From the NCBI GenBank assembly GCA_017517665.1, contig JAFWYP010000008.1:1-40977 (forward strand): a stretch of DNA of 40,977 bases, written 5' to 3'. The translations under genes and the position numbers were made by a program. The notes below the pieces were generated by a model. The model saw nothing but the letters and a program-made list of their open reading frames with translations, did no database searches and was not told the DNA's origin. Shown here piece by piece: positions 13,417 through 25,200 of the stretch (within the stretch, counting starts at the first letter, position 1; each line of letters starts with the position of its first letter). The stretch is from Clostridia bacterium. Lineage in GTDB: Bacteria; Bacillota; Clostridia; Oscillospirales; Acutalibacteraceae.

Positions 13417-15696
13417 TCAAAAGAACTTACGTTCATTTTGCCCTTCTTTCTTTAATTTAAAATTTAATCCAGAAGCAATTATACCGTTGCAATAATAAAC
13501 ATCGAAGCTATAATCTCCAACTTTCTTTCTTTTAAAATCAGAAAGAACAAATTCATAATTTCCTTTTCCGTCAGACTCGCCTTCATAACTTGTGCCTTCA
13601 GCTACTATTGAAATTTTATCCATGGGATATTTAATAAAGAGTTTAAGCACTGGTTCGGACTTGTAACTTGCGGTTACAATAGGCGTTGTAACTATGAATT
13701 CATTATCTTTAGGTGTTGCAATCAGTTCAATTATAGGAACAACAACCTCTTCAAGAGAGGCACCTCCATGCACTTCTACATTGGATTTTCTTCCGCCCTT
13801 AAAGCGGTCATAATTTGTAAGAACCCAATAGCCTTTTTCTTCCATTGAGTTCAATGGCTTAGTGTCCCCTTCAGATATTGGACAACATCTGCCAGAGTGC
13901 TTACCTTTTAACTCCATTCCGCAAACGATGTCACTTTCATTGATTACCGCGAGACGGCTGGCGCCATGATCAGAAACAATAATCGCTTTTTCAAAAGCTC
14001 CCGTAGTAATTTTTGCCTTAATTTTATCAAGCAATTCTTCAATTATTTCAAGCTCGCGAATTAAATGCTTTGGAGTTTTGGTAACTCGATAATCGTAGTC
14101 ATCGTTACCTTTATGTTTAATTTCATCAATACTTTTTACATCAAGCACATTAACGCCTTTGTTTTCAAAATATTCTACAAATTCTTTGTTTAATTCTGTA
14201 ATAGAAGGTAATTCACAGTAACAAACTGTAACTCTTGCATGTAGATCTTTTTCGTAACATTTTTTGAGAATAAATGGTAAAAACTCTACGCCAAGGGCAT
14301 CAACGAAATATGCTTGTGCATTTTCAATATTAATATTTTCTATTTCCGAGGTTCTAGGCTGAAGCAAAGAAATAAAATCTCTTTTTGATGCTTGTTCATT
14401 GACTATATCTAAAAACTCATCGGATATTTTATTTGTTACCTTCATATAACGATACATTTCAAAATATTTAGATAACAACTCCGAATCAAATTTATATGGC
14501 AACAGATATGAGCTAAGATCAGGAAAGACTGTGTTTAATATTTCAATAAGTTCTTGTGTTGAATATCTGTTTCCATATTCAGCTAAATAATCAATTATTT
14601 CTTCACGCTCAAGTTTAGTGGCATCTGTTAGATAGTATATTGCATTTTCCTCTTTGCTTCTAACTAAAGCGCAATAATCAACAACTTCATCTTCCTGTGA
14701 ACCTAAAGCTTGAATTATTTTCTTTCGTTCAATATATTTATGCGAAAAGTCAGACGAACTATGATCCAAGTCATAAATAGAACGATAAATACATCTGATA
14801 AAATCTTTAACATTCGACGAGTTCTTTATGGCTGAGGTGAGACAAGAATTATCTTTAGTGCCAAACAATTTTAATCCAATAAAATATAGCCACTTTTGAA
14901 TGTCATCAAAAATAGTCCAGCTATTGATTATAAGGTTTAAGTTTTCGCAATTTCCGAACTCAGAATTAATTAAATTAGCCCACGTGTGCATACTATTTAA
15001 TTTTTCGAGAGCCCAAAGCCATTGTTCATCAGACCCAAAACTCTCATCAATTCCTGAAGCAATGGGATCTTTAAGTAGTACAGCCTCATAGGATGATTTT
15101 ATCGCTGAAATGGGAATTAAAGAATTGGTGAAATTGGTTGTAAGATGATTTGTAACAATAAATATCTTATCTCTTGATAATGCTTCAATAGAGTTCCCGA
15201 TTGAAGGTAATCCGTGATTCATGAAAGAAGCATTTGGAGCAAACTTCGAATTACTTATAAAAATCAATTGCGGAATTGCTTGATACTCACCATCAACTAA
15301 ACACACTCTGTTTTTTTGTGCAGGATTTGTAAAACTAAGATATTGTTCACATTGATAAGATATAAATACAACCTTACCTCTAGTAGACAAATTGATTATT
15401 GTTTTTAATGTTTTCCTCAATTCATCTTCACCATACATACGAAGATAAGTCGTGAAATTTGTAATAAAGACAATACCATCAGCATTACTTATCAAATCAA
15501 AAACCAAATCAATTTGGGGCATTTCATCATTCTTACAATAGTCTTTTGAAGAAATTACACGATTATCGCCTACATTGAAATGTGAAACAAGTTCGTTGAA
15601 TTGCGAACTATTGTTTACATTTATAATAAGGGGTTGAGACACAGAGGATGATGTTATAAAGTTATTGATTCTGTTTATGCAAGCATCAAGCAACAT
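13417..15696 (-). CDS. pglZ: PglZ-family alkaline-phosphatase-fold protein
   Basis: A 759-aa protein. The C-terminal half carries the PglZ domain: AYFVDALGVEFLPF (Asp465 as a probable metal/nucleophile-region residue), the signature IVSDHGASRLAV (DHGASR at 576-581) and GKHSGRC at ~599-604, followed by a beta-rich C-terminal region. PglZ is the one gene shared by all BREX types and belongs to the alkaline phosphatase superfamily; its substrate is unsettled. The N-terminal ~400 residues look like a degenerate P-loop-type fold (LIINVNN, IVFITNF, KVVFISYQ) without a clear Walker A. AAGGAG precedes ATG 15696. It sits 13 bp after brxC. Confidence 0.94.
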   Translation of the reverse strand: MLLDACINRINNFITSSSVSQPLIINVNNSSQFNELVSHFNVGDNRVISSKDYCKNDEMPQIDLVFDLISNADGIVFITNFTTYLRMYGEDELRKTLKTIINLSTRGKVVFISYQCEQYLSFTNPAQKNRVCLVDGEYQAIPQLIFISNSKFAPNASFMNHGLPSIGNSIEALSRDKIFIVTNHLTTNFTNSLIPISAIKSSYEAVLLKDPIASGIDESFGSDEQWLWALEKLNSMHTWANLINSEFGNCENLNLIINSWTIFDDIQKWLYFIGLKLFGTKDNSCLTSAIKNSSNVKDFIRCIYRSIYDLDHSSSDFSHKYIERKKIIQALGSQEDEVVDYCALVRSKEENAIYYLTDATKLEREEIIDYLAEYGNRYSTQELIEILNTVFPDLSSYLLPYKFDSELLSKYFEMYRYMKVTNKISDEFLDIVNEQASKRDFISLLQPRTSEIENINIENAQAYFVDALGVEFLPFILKKCYEKDLHARVTVCYCELPSITELNKEFVEYFENKGVNVLDVKSIDEIKHKGNDDYDYRVTKTPKHLIRELEIIEELLDKIKAKITTGAFEKAIIVSDHGASRLAVINESDIVCGMELKGKHSGRCCPISEGDTKPLNSMEEKGYWVLTNYDRFKGGRKSNVEVHGGASLEEVVVPIIELIATPKDNEFIVTTPIVTASYKSEPVLKLFIKYPMDKISIVAEGTSYEGESDGKGNYEFVLSDFKRKKVGDYSFDVYYCNGIIASGLNFKLKKEGQNERKFF

Positions 15697-15709
15697 AACA
15701 ACTTACTCC

Positions 15710-18700
15710 TTAATTATCTTTAATAATTTCAATGCCAACAGTCATATTCTCTTTGACGAGATCTTTTAAAAACTTTTTAACTTCAGCAACATCAAGGCTA
15801 TCAATCTTATCAAGAGCCTCGTTGCATCCGCCTTGGTTATATTTCATTTCAGCCTTTGCCCTAAGTTTCTTATCAATTTCAGGCAAACCATACCAATCGT
15901 AAGCATCTGCAGCAACATGAGATTCAAGGTAACTCTTAACTTCGTCAATATCTTTAAGCATTACATGATAATCCTTCAGAATTGCTTCGACAAAAGCTTT
16001 GTTAAGGAAATTTTCATCGCTAAGTTTATTGATAAAGTCAGCCTTACCAATATAATCAATTGCTCTGTTAATTGAATCAGTATCAGGGCTCATTCTGTTA
16101 ACAGTATCAAAAGCCGCTTTCGCCTTTGAAAACTCCGAATCATCAACGACACAAAGTATAGGCATACGATACTTTTTAGACCAGTCTCGAGGTGATTCAG
16201 TATTAGTAAGATCTTTCCAAAGGGTTTTAAGTTTGCGATTTTGTGATGTTTTTTCGTAAGTTTCAACTCTATCAGAAACCAAAGCAAAATAGTCTGATTT
16301 GTCCATTATAAATGAGCCAGGGATTGTCTTATACAGTTCACGGACTTCTTCATCGGAATATTTCTCTATAAATGCACTGCACGCTTTTTTGAAAACAACA
16401 ATTTGGTCTTCATAGAAATCCTTAAAACCTTCACTGTGCTGTACAATTGCATTGAAGAAATCTTCTTTTTGTGAATCAAGAATATTATTTGCTCTCTTTA
16501 TATTATACAATATTTCAATTAAAGGCTTGATAGTTCCAAAGACACCGCGTGCCATAGGATAAGAAACGCGAATGTTGTTGCATCTGTCACACCATTCTTT
16601 AATACATGCAGCAAAAGTTGTTGTTTTGGTAATAATTTTATTGCTTTCAAAAATTATTCTATATTCGAGAATAACTTCCTCTATTTTTTCGTTGATTGTA
16701 TTTATATTCCAAACCCAATTTGCAGCATCGGCATCAAATTTCTTGCGAAGAACATTGATGTACTGTCCACCATCATTTATTTTTGAAGCCAAATTGATAA
16801 GTGTGCCATCTTCATAAATCTGGAGATATTTCTCCATACCCTTAGTGCACACTTCTTTAGTTAAAAGTTTTTTCAATTCGGTTGCAACATTCGGTTCTTT
16901 GATGCAAATTTTACCGATTTCAATAGCAATATCGTTGTCGGTTTTTGCCGTGGAAAGATTTTTATTGTTTGCAAGGCCGCAATAACAATCGATAACCTTT
17001 TCCATAATATCAATATCAACATTATAAACAAGGTCATCTAAAACATATTTAAGACACCAAACAGGGAATGAAAGTTCCTTCATTCTATTTCTTATTCTAT
17101 CGCGTGTGCTTTCAACAGAGGTGCAGAGATTTGGTGAAATATCAAATGCTTCGGAAGTAACTTCGTTGAATTTTTTCTCTTCGTCAGTCATTTTAACAAT
17201 GTATTTTTCTTTGTAGCGATTACCAGGAGTGAATTTATGACTAACTATTTCGTTAATCATTTCCTTAAGTTTATCAGTGCTAAGCACATCACTTACAATA
17301 CCATCGCTCCAAGTAAATACATTGTTAGCATACTCTTTGAGAACAAAACCAATAATAAATGCAGTGATATTACAAGGAATAAAACCGTAAGGTGCTTCTT
17401 CAAGTGCATCATATATTGTAGAAATTGCAACTCTTCCATCAGAATTAAAAGCTTTCTGAATAACACTTTCAACATGAATCTTGATTTTAGAAATGTTTAA
17501 AGAAGGAGATATTTCCCAATATTTTTCTATTTTCCACGCTCCATCTAAAGCAAGATCGATTTTAGTTAAATTGTTACTAGACTTGAATGTTTGGGACAGC
17601 TCCTGCTTAATTCCGCATTCTGCTCCGGCTTTGAGAGAGGAACATGTATACATGTTGTCGATTAATGTATAGTTAGATTCTAATCCACAAGGGAACATCT
17701 TTTTATTGATTTCACAAAGATATTCTACAACTTCTGTAGCTTTTGATTTAGATACGCCAATAGTGTTTCCGGGTACATAAATTTTAAATTGGCATGTTGC
17801 AATCTCTTTTTTCCAACGCTCAAGAATTTCTTTCGAGATCTTATCGTATTCATTTGCTTGGTCATTATTTTTTCCTCTGTAGCAAATTGAGTATGCAAGG
17901 TTTTCACAATAATCTTCGTGATTGTTTTTCCCGAGAGGTCTGAGAGATGCATCAATTATAACTGCCTTACAATTGTTTTTAACAGCTTCAGCAATTTTTT
18001 TGCTTACAGCGGCGCTTTCGCTATCGTCCTTGGCAAAAACAATTACAGCAGGAATTTTCACAGGATTTGCCTCGGCTTTATTAGTAACATTTCTAAGAAC
18101 AGTATCAAAATCATTTGATGAACAGTGATCCAGAACATATCTGTTTTTAATAGACGCAACAAGAGAAACCGCCTCGTGAACACTGACAGTGTTTACAAGT
18201 GTAGTTGTAGGTTTTTTCTTGATTTCTTCAATATTTTTTCTGAAAACCTCAGGGTCAATATCAATGGTATTTATCATTGCAGAGAAATGACCATTCGGTT
18301 TAACGAAAATGATCTTTTTATTTACAAGTGCATTAGCAATATTCATTGCTAATCCGCCTTCAAGATCTGAACCTTCAAATGCATAATCAACATTTTTGGC
18401 GTTCGGAGCAAAAAGATCAAGATCATCACCTACACGCTCTGCGATTGCTTGAAGAAGAAGAATTGTTTTAAGAACACGTTTTTCATCAATATCAAGCTGT
18501 CTTTCGAGCGAGGGTGTAAAACTATCTAAAATAGTTCTAATATCTCTTGAAAGGTACTCTTTTCCTGTTGAATAGAAGAAATCCCAAAGCATATCAACCG
18601 TAAGCAACGGATTTTCATCAAGAGGACCATAGTTGTCGATATACCATTGGAAACCTTTAATATCTTCGCCACGGTCATTTTTGATAAAATCAAACATGCT

Positions 18701-19879
18701 TCGCTGGTTAGAATCGAAAGCTGAAGAAATATGTTTAAGAATTAACGCTGCATAAGGATGAATCGGAAGAATGTTTACAAGTTCTTTTTTAGCAATACCA
18801 GCGTGCTTCATAACCGCATCACGCGAATCGGAGGTTCTGCCGTAAAGATCCTCTGAGAATTCATCCCACTCTTCTTTCATCATCGGGTCATCCGTGTTTT
18901 TCATTGCAGCGCCCATAAGCTGAAATGCCATGTTTTCAGGAAGCTCAATAACAGAAGTAGGCTTCATGAAACGGTCTAAAATTTTCATCTTATCTTTATC
19001 TGTATCGTCAAAAAGTGCCGAACTTTTATGAGTTACAATGATAAAATAGAAAGGGATTGATGCACTCAATTCAACAAGATGCTGGAACCCTGTGAGTGAA
19101 CGAACATTGTTAAGAAAATACTCTGTAAATTCGTCCCAAATAAAGACAAGTGAACCAATATTATTTTCGTTAATAACATCCTCTATCCACTTTGCAAGAA
19201 TTTCAGTGTTCAATTTAAAAGGAGTAATCTGCACTTCTTTACCTACGCGGAAGATTTTTTGCATAAGTGAATTAAGCGCTTCACCTTCAAAAGATTCAAG
19301 TTTTTTTACTATAGTTTCTGCTGTATCGCCAGCAAAAAGAAAAGAGTATTTTTGTGCAATCAGTGCATTAAAATAAGTTTTATTTACCTCATCAGACAGC
19401 CATTCTATTGCGCCATCTTTTAGTGCATTGTTGTTTCCGCCATATCCAGCTTCAGTTAGAGCATTAACAATGCTTTCTTGAATAGCGAAAGAAAGCTGGG
19501 CATCATCTTCTATATAAGATGAACCATATCGATGGACAGTTAAAATCTTTTTGGCTGATTTTGCTGCAACAAATCTCTTGCAAAGATCAGAATCGAGGTC
19601 ATATTCATTAAAATACGCTTCAGTTTCTTCGACAGAAGAGTCTAAAAGTTTTTTGAGTGTTAAAACTGCATGCGACTTACCAGTGCCATAAGCACCCTCG
19701 ACCCAAATCGAAAGCTTTTGCGAACGATTAAGCATGGCAACCGTATTTTTTATTAAATTAACAAAGGTTGTGTGGGGATAAAACTTTTTCCAAACATCGG
19801 GATTTTCTTTGATTATCTTTTCATTGACCTGAGGAAAATATTCCGGATCAATGTTGAAATACTGACGATAGTTAGACAT
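15710..19879 (-). CDS. brxC: BrxC/PglY-type P-loop ATPase
   Basis: A 1389-aa ATPase, the typical BrxC size. The N-terminal region has DPEYFPQVNEKIIKENP and Walker A GAYGTGKS (62-69) in WVEGAYGTGKSHAV, with Walker B LVFIWDE (244-250) followed by FTEYFLNN. An ATPase/helical region runs to about residue 450 and a long helical C-terminus with few recognisable motifs follows. In BREX, BrxC is an essential ORC/Cdc6-like or STAND-like ATPase thought to scaffold the complex on DNA. It lies between brxP (22 bp) and pglZ (13 bp). An AGGAG precedes ATG 19879. The assignment rests on Walker context, length and neighbours. Confidence 0.92.
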   Translation of the reverse strand: MSNYRQYFNIDPEYFPQVNEKIIKENPDVWKKFYPHTTFVNLIKNTVAMLNRSQKLSIWVEGAYGTGKSHAVLTLKKLLDSSVEETEAYFNEYDLDSDLCKRFVAAKSAKKILTVHRYGSSYIEDDAQLSFAIQESIVNALTEAGYGGNNNALKDGAIEWLSDEVNKTYFNALIAQKYSFLFAGDTAETIVKKLESFEGEALNSLMQKIFRVGKEVQITPFKLNTEILAKWIEDVINENNIGSLVFIWDEFTEYFLNNVRSLTGFQHLVELSASIPFYFIIVTHKSSALFDDTDKDKMKILDRFMKPTSVIELPENMAFQLMGAAMKNTDDPMMKEEWDEFSEDLYGRTSDSRDAVMKHAGIAKKELVNILPIHPYAALILKHISSAFDSNQRSMFDFIKNDRGEDIKGFQWYIDNYGPLDENPLLTVDMLWDFFYSTGKEYLSRDIRTILDSFTPSLERQLDIDEKRVLKTILLLQAIAERVGDDLDLFAPNAKNVDYAFEGSDLEGGLAMNIANALVNKKIIFVKPNGHFSAMINTIDIDPEVFRKNIEEIKKKPTTTLVNTVSVHEAVSLVASIKNRYVLDHCSSNDFDTVLRNVTNKAEANPVKIPAVIVFAKDDSESAAVSKKIAEAVKNNCKAVIIDASLRPLGKNNHEDYCENLAYSICYRGKNNDQANEYDKISKEILERWKKEIATCQFKIYVPGNTIGVSKSKATEVVEYLCEINKKMFPCGLESNYTLIDNMYTCSSLKAGAECGIKQELSQTFKSSNNLTKIDLALDGAWKIEKYWEISPSLNISKIKIHVESVIQKAFNSDGRVAISTIYDALEEAPYGFIPCNITAFIIGFVLKEYANNVFTWSDGIVSDVLSTDKLKEMINEIVSHKFTPGNRYKEKYIVKMTDEEKKFNEVTSEAFDISPNLCTSVESTRDRIRNRMKELSFPVWCLKYVLDDLVYNVDIDIMEKVIDCYCGLANNKNLSTAKTDNDIAIEIGKICIKEPNVATELKKLLTKEVCTKGMEKYLQIYEDGTLINLASKINDGGQYINVLRKKFDADAANWVWNINTINEKIEEVILEYRIIFESNKIITKTTTFAACIKEWCDRCNNIRVSYPMARGVFGTIKPLIEILYNIKRANNILDSQKEDFFNAIVQHSEGFKDFYEDQIVVFKKACSAFIEKYSDEEVRELYKTIPGSFIMDKSDYFALVSDRVETYEKTSQNRKLKTLWKDLTNTESPRDWSKKYRMPILCVVDDSEFSKAKAAFDTVNRMSPDTDSINRAIDYIGKADFINKLSDENFLNKAFVEAILKDYHVMLKDIDEVKSYLESHVAADAYDWYGLPEIDKKLRAKAEMKYNQGGCNEALDKIDSLDVAEVKKFLKDLVKENMTVGIEIIKDN

Positions 19880-19901
19880 TTTTTATTCCTCCAATATCAA
19901 A

Positions 19902-22235
19902 TCAGAAAAGCTCAAGAACATCTGCAGAAGTTTTTTCGCTGTTAAGAGTAATATTATCAAGACCTAAAGTAAACTTAGCGCTTATAAATTCTGGATATTT
20001 AATAGAAAGACCGTTGAGCATTCTCTCCATATCCTCTCTGCCTATACCAAAAATCTGTGTGGGGCTGATACCGTCAGAATCTATTTCATGGTCAAGCAAA
20101 CGAGAAAGACTGAACTGATAATAGTCTTTACAAGCCTCAGCAAATTTGTAGAGAGAATAAAGAATGACGCGCGAATCAGAATACATCCATCCAGTTCTCA
20201 TTATAGAACGCATCGATCTCTTAATTCCTGTTTTAGTTTCTTTTTCATCAACATCTGGATCTCCAAACCCAATTTTTCTAAGCGGTTCATTAGTATAGAG
20301 AATGGTTTTAAAACTATTCCAAAATTCTCCCTTAGCTTTATCTGTAGCACCATCACCCATATCAAGTTTTAATCTGTCTTCATCATAATTTTCATAAAAC
20401 GGTACATTCTTAACATACCACCCAAAAGCTGGGGTGTAGGCAAGATTACAAAGCATTAGTGCCCACGCCTCTGTAGTATCAACACCAATATCTCTGATCT
20501 TATCACCAAACGGAGTGGTTTGGCGTTTGTTAACTATTCCTGCATCTTGCATGAAACCAAACATTACATCTGTTTTTCTGTTGCCAGGTTCGAAGTTGTC
20601 GTTAGAAAGATACTCTTCAATCCAATTATACTCTACGCCTACGCTAAGATATTTATTAATTCCTTTTAATGTTTTCATTTCATTGCTCCCTCTTATTGAA
20701 TGATAATATAAGCAACCACTTTGAATTTTGAGACACTCGTGACATTTTGAACAATTATCCGAAATTTCAACCTTACCGTTGTCCATACTTATGTTTCTCT
20801 TAGGGCACTCTGCAACACATGTTTTACAGTTAATGCAATAAAGCGTTTTTACTAAGATGTTTTTCATAAAATATATAAATTCAATTGAATTTTTGTTTCT
20901 GCCTTCATTATCAATTGAAATGATGGAATAATTTCCATCACGAATAATAAAACCTTTTCTATATACGCCTTTAAATTCGAATTCGAATTTATCAGAAGAC
21001 TCTTCTAATAGACTACCAATTGTTTTATACCATATTTTCCAATTATCGTTTAAATCTTTTGCTTTAAATATATGATATTTGCTGGTTGTTGAATATGTGA
21101 AGCGTTCTTCTTCAGTAAATTTTAATTCTCTACCGCTTAAACGTGTTTTCCATCCTCCGACTTCAAGAAAAAGCTTTTTATTATCACCTGACAAATCCTT
21201 AGAACTATTTTCAGTAATTAGATTTGAAAATTTGTCAACAATTTCAGGGAAACATACGCGTTTCATATATTCGTGTTTCTCAGAAGAATTAGGACACATA
21301 ATGCATCCAACTCGATTGAATCCCATTTTGTACGCATCATTAAAGCTAAGATTTCTTTCGTACATATAGAGGAAAACTTCAAGTGATGACCAATTTAAAA
21401 TAGGATGATAGCTAAATTGTCCTGCTAATTTTTTCCCAAGGCTTAATTCATCGTAATTTGAACGAGAAGAACTTTCATCTCCTCTAACACCTGTAATCAT
21501 CATAGAGCGGATCGAATTTAATCCCAAAACTTCACACAATTTATTTATAACAGGAACCGTTTTGTGAACACTACAACACCACCTTAATTTTCGAGCAGGC
21601 GGTCCAAATAATTTCCACGATTCTATTGCAGTCATATCTGCTGATGCTTCTATAAAATCTATTTCTTCATCAAAACAGAAATCTTTTATCTCCTCTGCTA
21701 GCTTAATAGTTGTTGGAAACTCCATATCGGTATTTCCAAACATAACCTTAAACTCATTGTGTGGAAGAGCTCTTTGAACTAAATCCAGTGCTACAACGCT
21801 ATCCTTGCCACCGCTGAAAGCAACATAAAACACGTCAACTCGATTTTTGTGCTCGATATATGTGTTATATATTTTTTTGATAGTTTCCTGCTCTAAACTT
21901 TCCATGATATCTTTGTTCTTTTTCACCATCGCAGGAATATCAACAAACCTTAACGGAGATCCATCCGGTTCGGGGTCTTTTATAATTTCAATTTCAGGAG
22001 CAGTATAAATTGAACCTCCTTTTATTTTTGCGACTTGTTCGCCTCGATAAAAATAATTATTTGCCTCGGCCCACATATAAGGATATGTATCATTTTTATC
22101 ATAGTTCCAATATTTATCAAAGCCCAAAATATCAAGCTCTTTATAGTATACAGGTCTTGGTTCTTTGCTGAATACCTGATGCGTAGTGTTCAAAAGGATT
22201 CCACCGGTTGTCGAATCCCATTCATAACAGTACAT
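19902..22235 (-). CDS. brxP: BrxP: PAPS-reductase/DndC-like domain, cysteine clusters, DUF4007-like C-terminus
   Basis: A 777-aa multidomain protein. Residues ~130-340 form the adenine-nucleotide alpha-hydrolase (PAPS reductase/DndC) domain: PP-loop SGGKDS (141-146), GNTDMEFP, RWCCSVHK (C220, C221), GVRGDES, and C311/C314 in RVGCIMCPNSS, the likely Fe-S ligands. A ferredoxin-like stretch follows with C467, C470, C473, C477 and C495, C498, C501, C508. From ~520 to the end is a DUF4007-like domain (NRKTDVMFGFMQDAGI, TTEAWALMLCNLAYTP, RTGWMYSDSRVILYSLYKFAE). In DndC, this chemistry activates the DNA backbone for sulfur insertion. The gene starts 3 bp after the HARE-HTH gene. It replaces the PglX methyltransferase of other BREX types. 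Confidence 0.93.
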   Translation of the reverse strand: MYCYEWDSTTGGILLNTTHQVFSKEPRPVYYKELDILGFDKYWNYDKNDTYPYMWAEANNYFYRGEQVAKIKGGSIYTAPEIEIIKDPEPDGSPLRFVDIPAMVKKNKDIMESLEQETIKKIYNTYIEHKNRVDVFYVAFSGGKDSVVALDLVQRALPHNEFKVMFGNTDMEFPTTIKLAEEIKDFCFDEEIDFIEASADMTAIESWKLFGPPARKLRWCCSVHKTVPVINKLCEVLGLNSIRSMMITGVRGDESSSRSNYDELSLGKKLAGQFSYHPILNWSSLEVFLYMYERNLSFNDAYKMGFNRVGCIMCPNSSEKHEYMKRVCFPEIVDKFSNLITENSSKDLSGDNKKLFLEVGGWKTRLSGRELKFTEEERFTYSTTSKYHIFKAKDLNDNWKIWYKTIGSLLEESSDKFEFEFKGVYRKGFIIRDGNYSIISIDNEGRNKNSIEFIYFMKNILVKTLYCINCKTCVAECPKRNISMDNGKVEISDNCSKCHECLKIQSGCLYYHSIRGSNEMKTLKGINKYLSVGVEYNWIEEYLSNDNFEPGNRKTDVMFGFMQDAGIVNKRQTTPFGDKIRDIGVDTTEAWALMLCNLAYTPAFGWYVKNVPFYENYDEDRLKLDMGDGATDKAKGEFWNSFKTILYTNEPLRKIGFGDPDVDEKETKTGIKRSMRSIMRTGWMYSDSRVILYSLYKFAEACKDYYQFSLSRLLDHEIDSDGISPTQIFGIGREDMERMLNGLSIKYPEFISAKFTLGLDNITLNSEKTSADVLELF

Positions 22236-22238
22236 CAG

Positions 22239-25200
22239 TTATCCCATCCTTTCTCTCTTCGTCTCCGCCTCGCTGATAATATAGTCTAACTTGCTGTAGT
22301 TTTTCTGTGCAAAATAGCCTCTGTCAATTAAATATGTTAAAACTGACTGTTTGTCCAAAGCTATATTTGAATTTGCTATATCATCAATCAAAACATCATA
22401 GAAGTTTTCAAATTTTGATTTTGCTTTAACTATCGCACCACAACACTTATCTTTATTAAATGCCGTGTGAAGAAGTTTATACTTTTTTGAATAAAAAGTT
22501 ACATAGCATTCAAGCATCCACTCGTTCCATTGAAATCCATTATCCGGGAATGCCCCGAAATGTTTGATGTCAAGAATAGAAACGTAATCGTTTAAGCAAA
22601 AACTATCTATTGCATCATCAATCGCATCAACATCAAACGATATTAAACTCTTGGAAACGAAATTATTTTGATTAACTCTGACCGAATTAACCAACAAAGA
22701 TTCATAATAAACAGTGGATCCGAGTGTTTCAGCAAGAGCAACTGCATCCTCAACAGAATATTGTTCTCTGTTTTTGGAAAAATGTTCAAACACGCCCGCA
22801 GTGGAAACGGTTTCACCAGCCTTGCTGATAATATTCCCCTTGAAGAAATATTCCTTGCCTAAATAATATTTCAGAGCTTCACGAATACCGATTCTTGTGT
22901 AAACAGACCATCTATCCATCAGTTCGGGATATTTAGCGCTGATATGCTCAACAAGCTCATCTCCCGAAATGTATGTCTTATAATCTATTTCTTCGTCAAT
23001 AATTCTTGAGATTTTATAAAGTTCATTTTCACTTATTTCAAAATTCTCGGGAACAAAATATTCGCCTCTTTTATTCATTATAAATTCTTTGCTTTTAAGA
23101 ACGGCAGAAATCCTATCTTCTGTGATGTACGGTAATTTCTTTACAATTTCTTCAACTTGCATAGGAACGGGGGTCTCTCTTAACAAGGTCGAAATAACTT
23201 TTACCGGATCCAAAATATCGGTTTCGCTTTTTGCCAGATAACTAAACTTAACAACATAGTCGCCTTCGTTTATCGCTTCAAGATAAACTTTAAGCATTTT
23301 TGAATCAATGATTTTTTGGGTTAAAAAATCATCTGCAAAAATTTCATAAAGAGCTTCAAAATATATTGCGTTAATACCTTTTTCAAAAGAGTCTCTAATA
23401 TAGTTTATGAGTTTTTCTTTTGTTTCTTCGTCCAAAAGGACAGAGGGAGAATATATTCTCTCATTATAAAAAACACCGCATTTAATTATTTTTGCACTGA
23501 GAGAATCGTTATCGCATTCAAGTTCGTTGCCAAAAAGTTCTTTATAAAATGATTTGAATCTCTTAAGGTCAATAACAGATTCAGGTCGAAGTCCGTTTCG
23601 GAATTTTTCTTTTAAAACCTTACCAAAAGCGTTTAGATCTTGAGTTTCATCAACCGAATCTAAAATAGCTATGGACTCCGTCTCTTTTTGCTTTAAATAC
23701 TCAACATATTTATTAATTGCAAAGGTAAATCTTCCGGTTGAGTTCATTTTTGCAAAAACTGGGTTTTTGTAGAGCTTTTTAACAACAACTTGCACTTCAC
23801 CGGAATCACGCATGTTGATAATCGGTTCTTTGCAAAATGAATGCATAACGGCAAATTTTCCTGCACTATTGATTGCTGAAACCATTGAAATAATGGTGTT
23901 TTCGGCATAGTCTTGATACGCCCTTAGCCAATCTGCAAAATCTGATTTTTCGGCTTCATTTGTCTTGATAAAATTAACCGTATTATCTTTTGATGATTCG
24001 AAATTTGTTTCTTGTGAATCATCGTTTGAAGTTTCAACTGATTTTGTCAGATTCTCGTTTAATGTATTCCTTTTTCGATATAAAATTTTAAGGTTATCGA
24101 AATCAACATTGCATATAACAAGAACATTTTTGATTTTTCTGATAATATCGTTTGCACTTAGATTCGCTTCAACATAAATATCGTTGAAAAGAAACATCGG
24201 GACTCTCAGTTTATCTTTGTCTTCACAATCAGCCAAATCTATCCGCATTGAATTACTGAAACTCTTGCCGATATAACTGCGCATTATATCTTCGTATTCT
24301 TCAAATAATTTTTTAAGTATAGCTTGATATAATTCTCGCCAACTTGACTCGCCATAAACGATTTCGTTTTTATATATGCATTCAATCGGCACAGTGTATT
24401 CCAGTTGATTGTTTGCATTGAAATCAACCTTGTTTGTTTCAACAGAATTTATTGTTGCATCTGTTTCATCGTTTTTATGTGTTTCTTCTTTTGAAGATGT
24501 ATTTTTTTGCTCTTCTTTTTCAGAAACGTTAACAAGCGAAAAGACTACTCTTCCACGATTATCTGTTTGAGATATAAAAACATCTTCTTTTTCATGTTTT
24601 GAATAATCGTAATCGGCACAAGCCCTCTTCAATGTTACGCTTACGACACTGACAGGATATTTAGCTCCAAATTTATACAAATTTCTCGAGATAATTTCAT
24701 AATATATTTCTGTTGCAGTTAAAGGTATGTTTGAATTTTTTAGAACCTCTACAATTGCTTCTTTTATTGTTATGTTTTCAGAATCGTTTTCGATTTCCTC
24801 AACTTTGTCTTCTTTAATTTCTTTCTTTTCTTCCTTACCAGAGGAAGTACTTCCATTGAATATTGCAGAATAATATTCATAATATCTTTTCAACGACGAA
24901 TCTATTTTAGCTAAATTTTTTTTGAAACTCGTTCTAAAATGAACATCAAATTGGATAGTTTCAACAACAGCTTCAACTTCAGAAAGTTCCTGTACTTCAA
25001 AAATTGAAGGAGAGGAAATTTTGTTTGAACTTACACAATAATTATTCATAACGCTAAAGCAAAACTGCGAACGTTTAAAAGAATCCGTAGATAATTCTTT
25101 TTTACCAAGCCAATTATAGAAAGATTCTTTGCTCAGCATTTTTTTGCTTTCATCCGAAAGCAAAAACATTTCTTCGCTTAACACCTCTTGCGATTTATCT

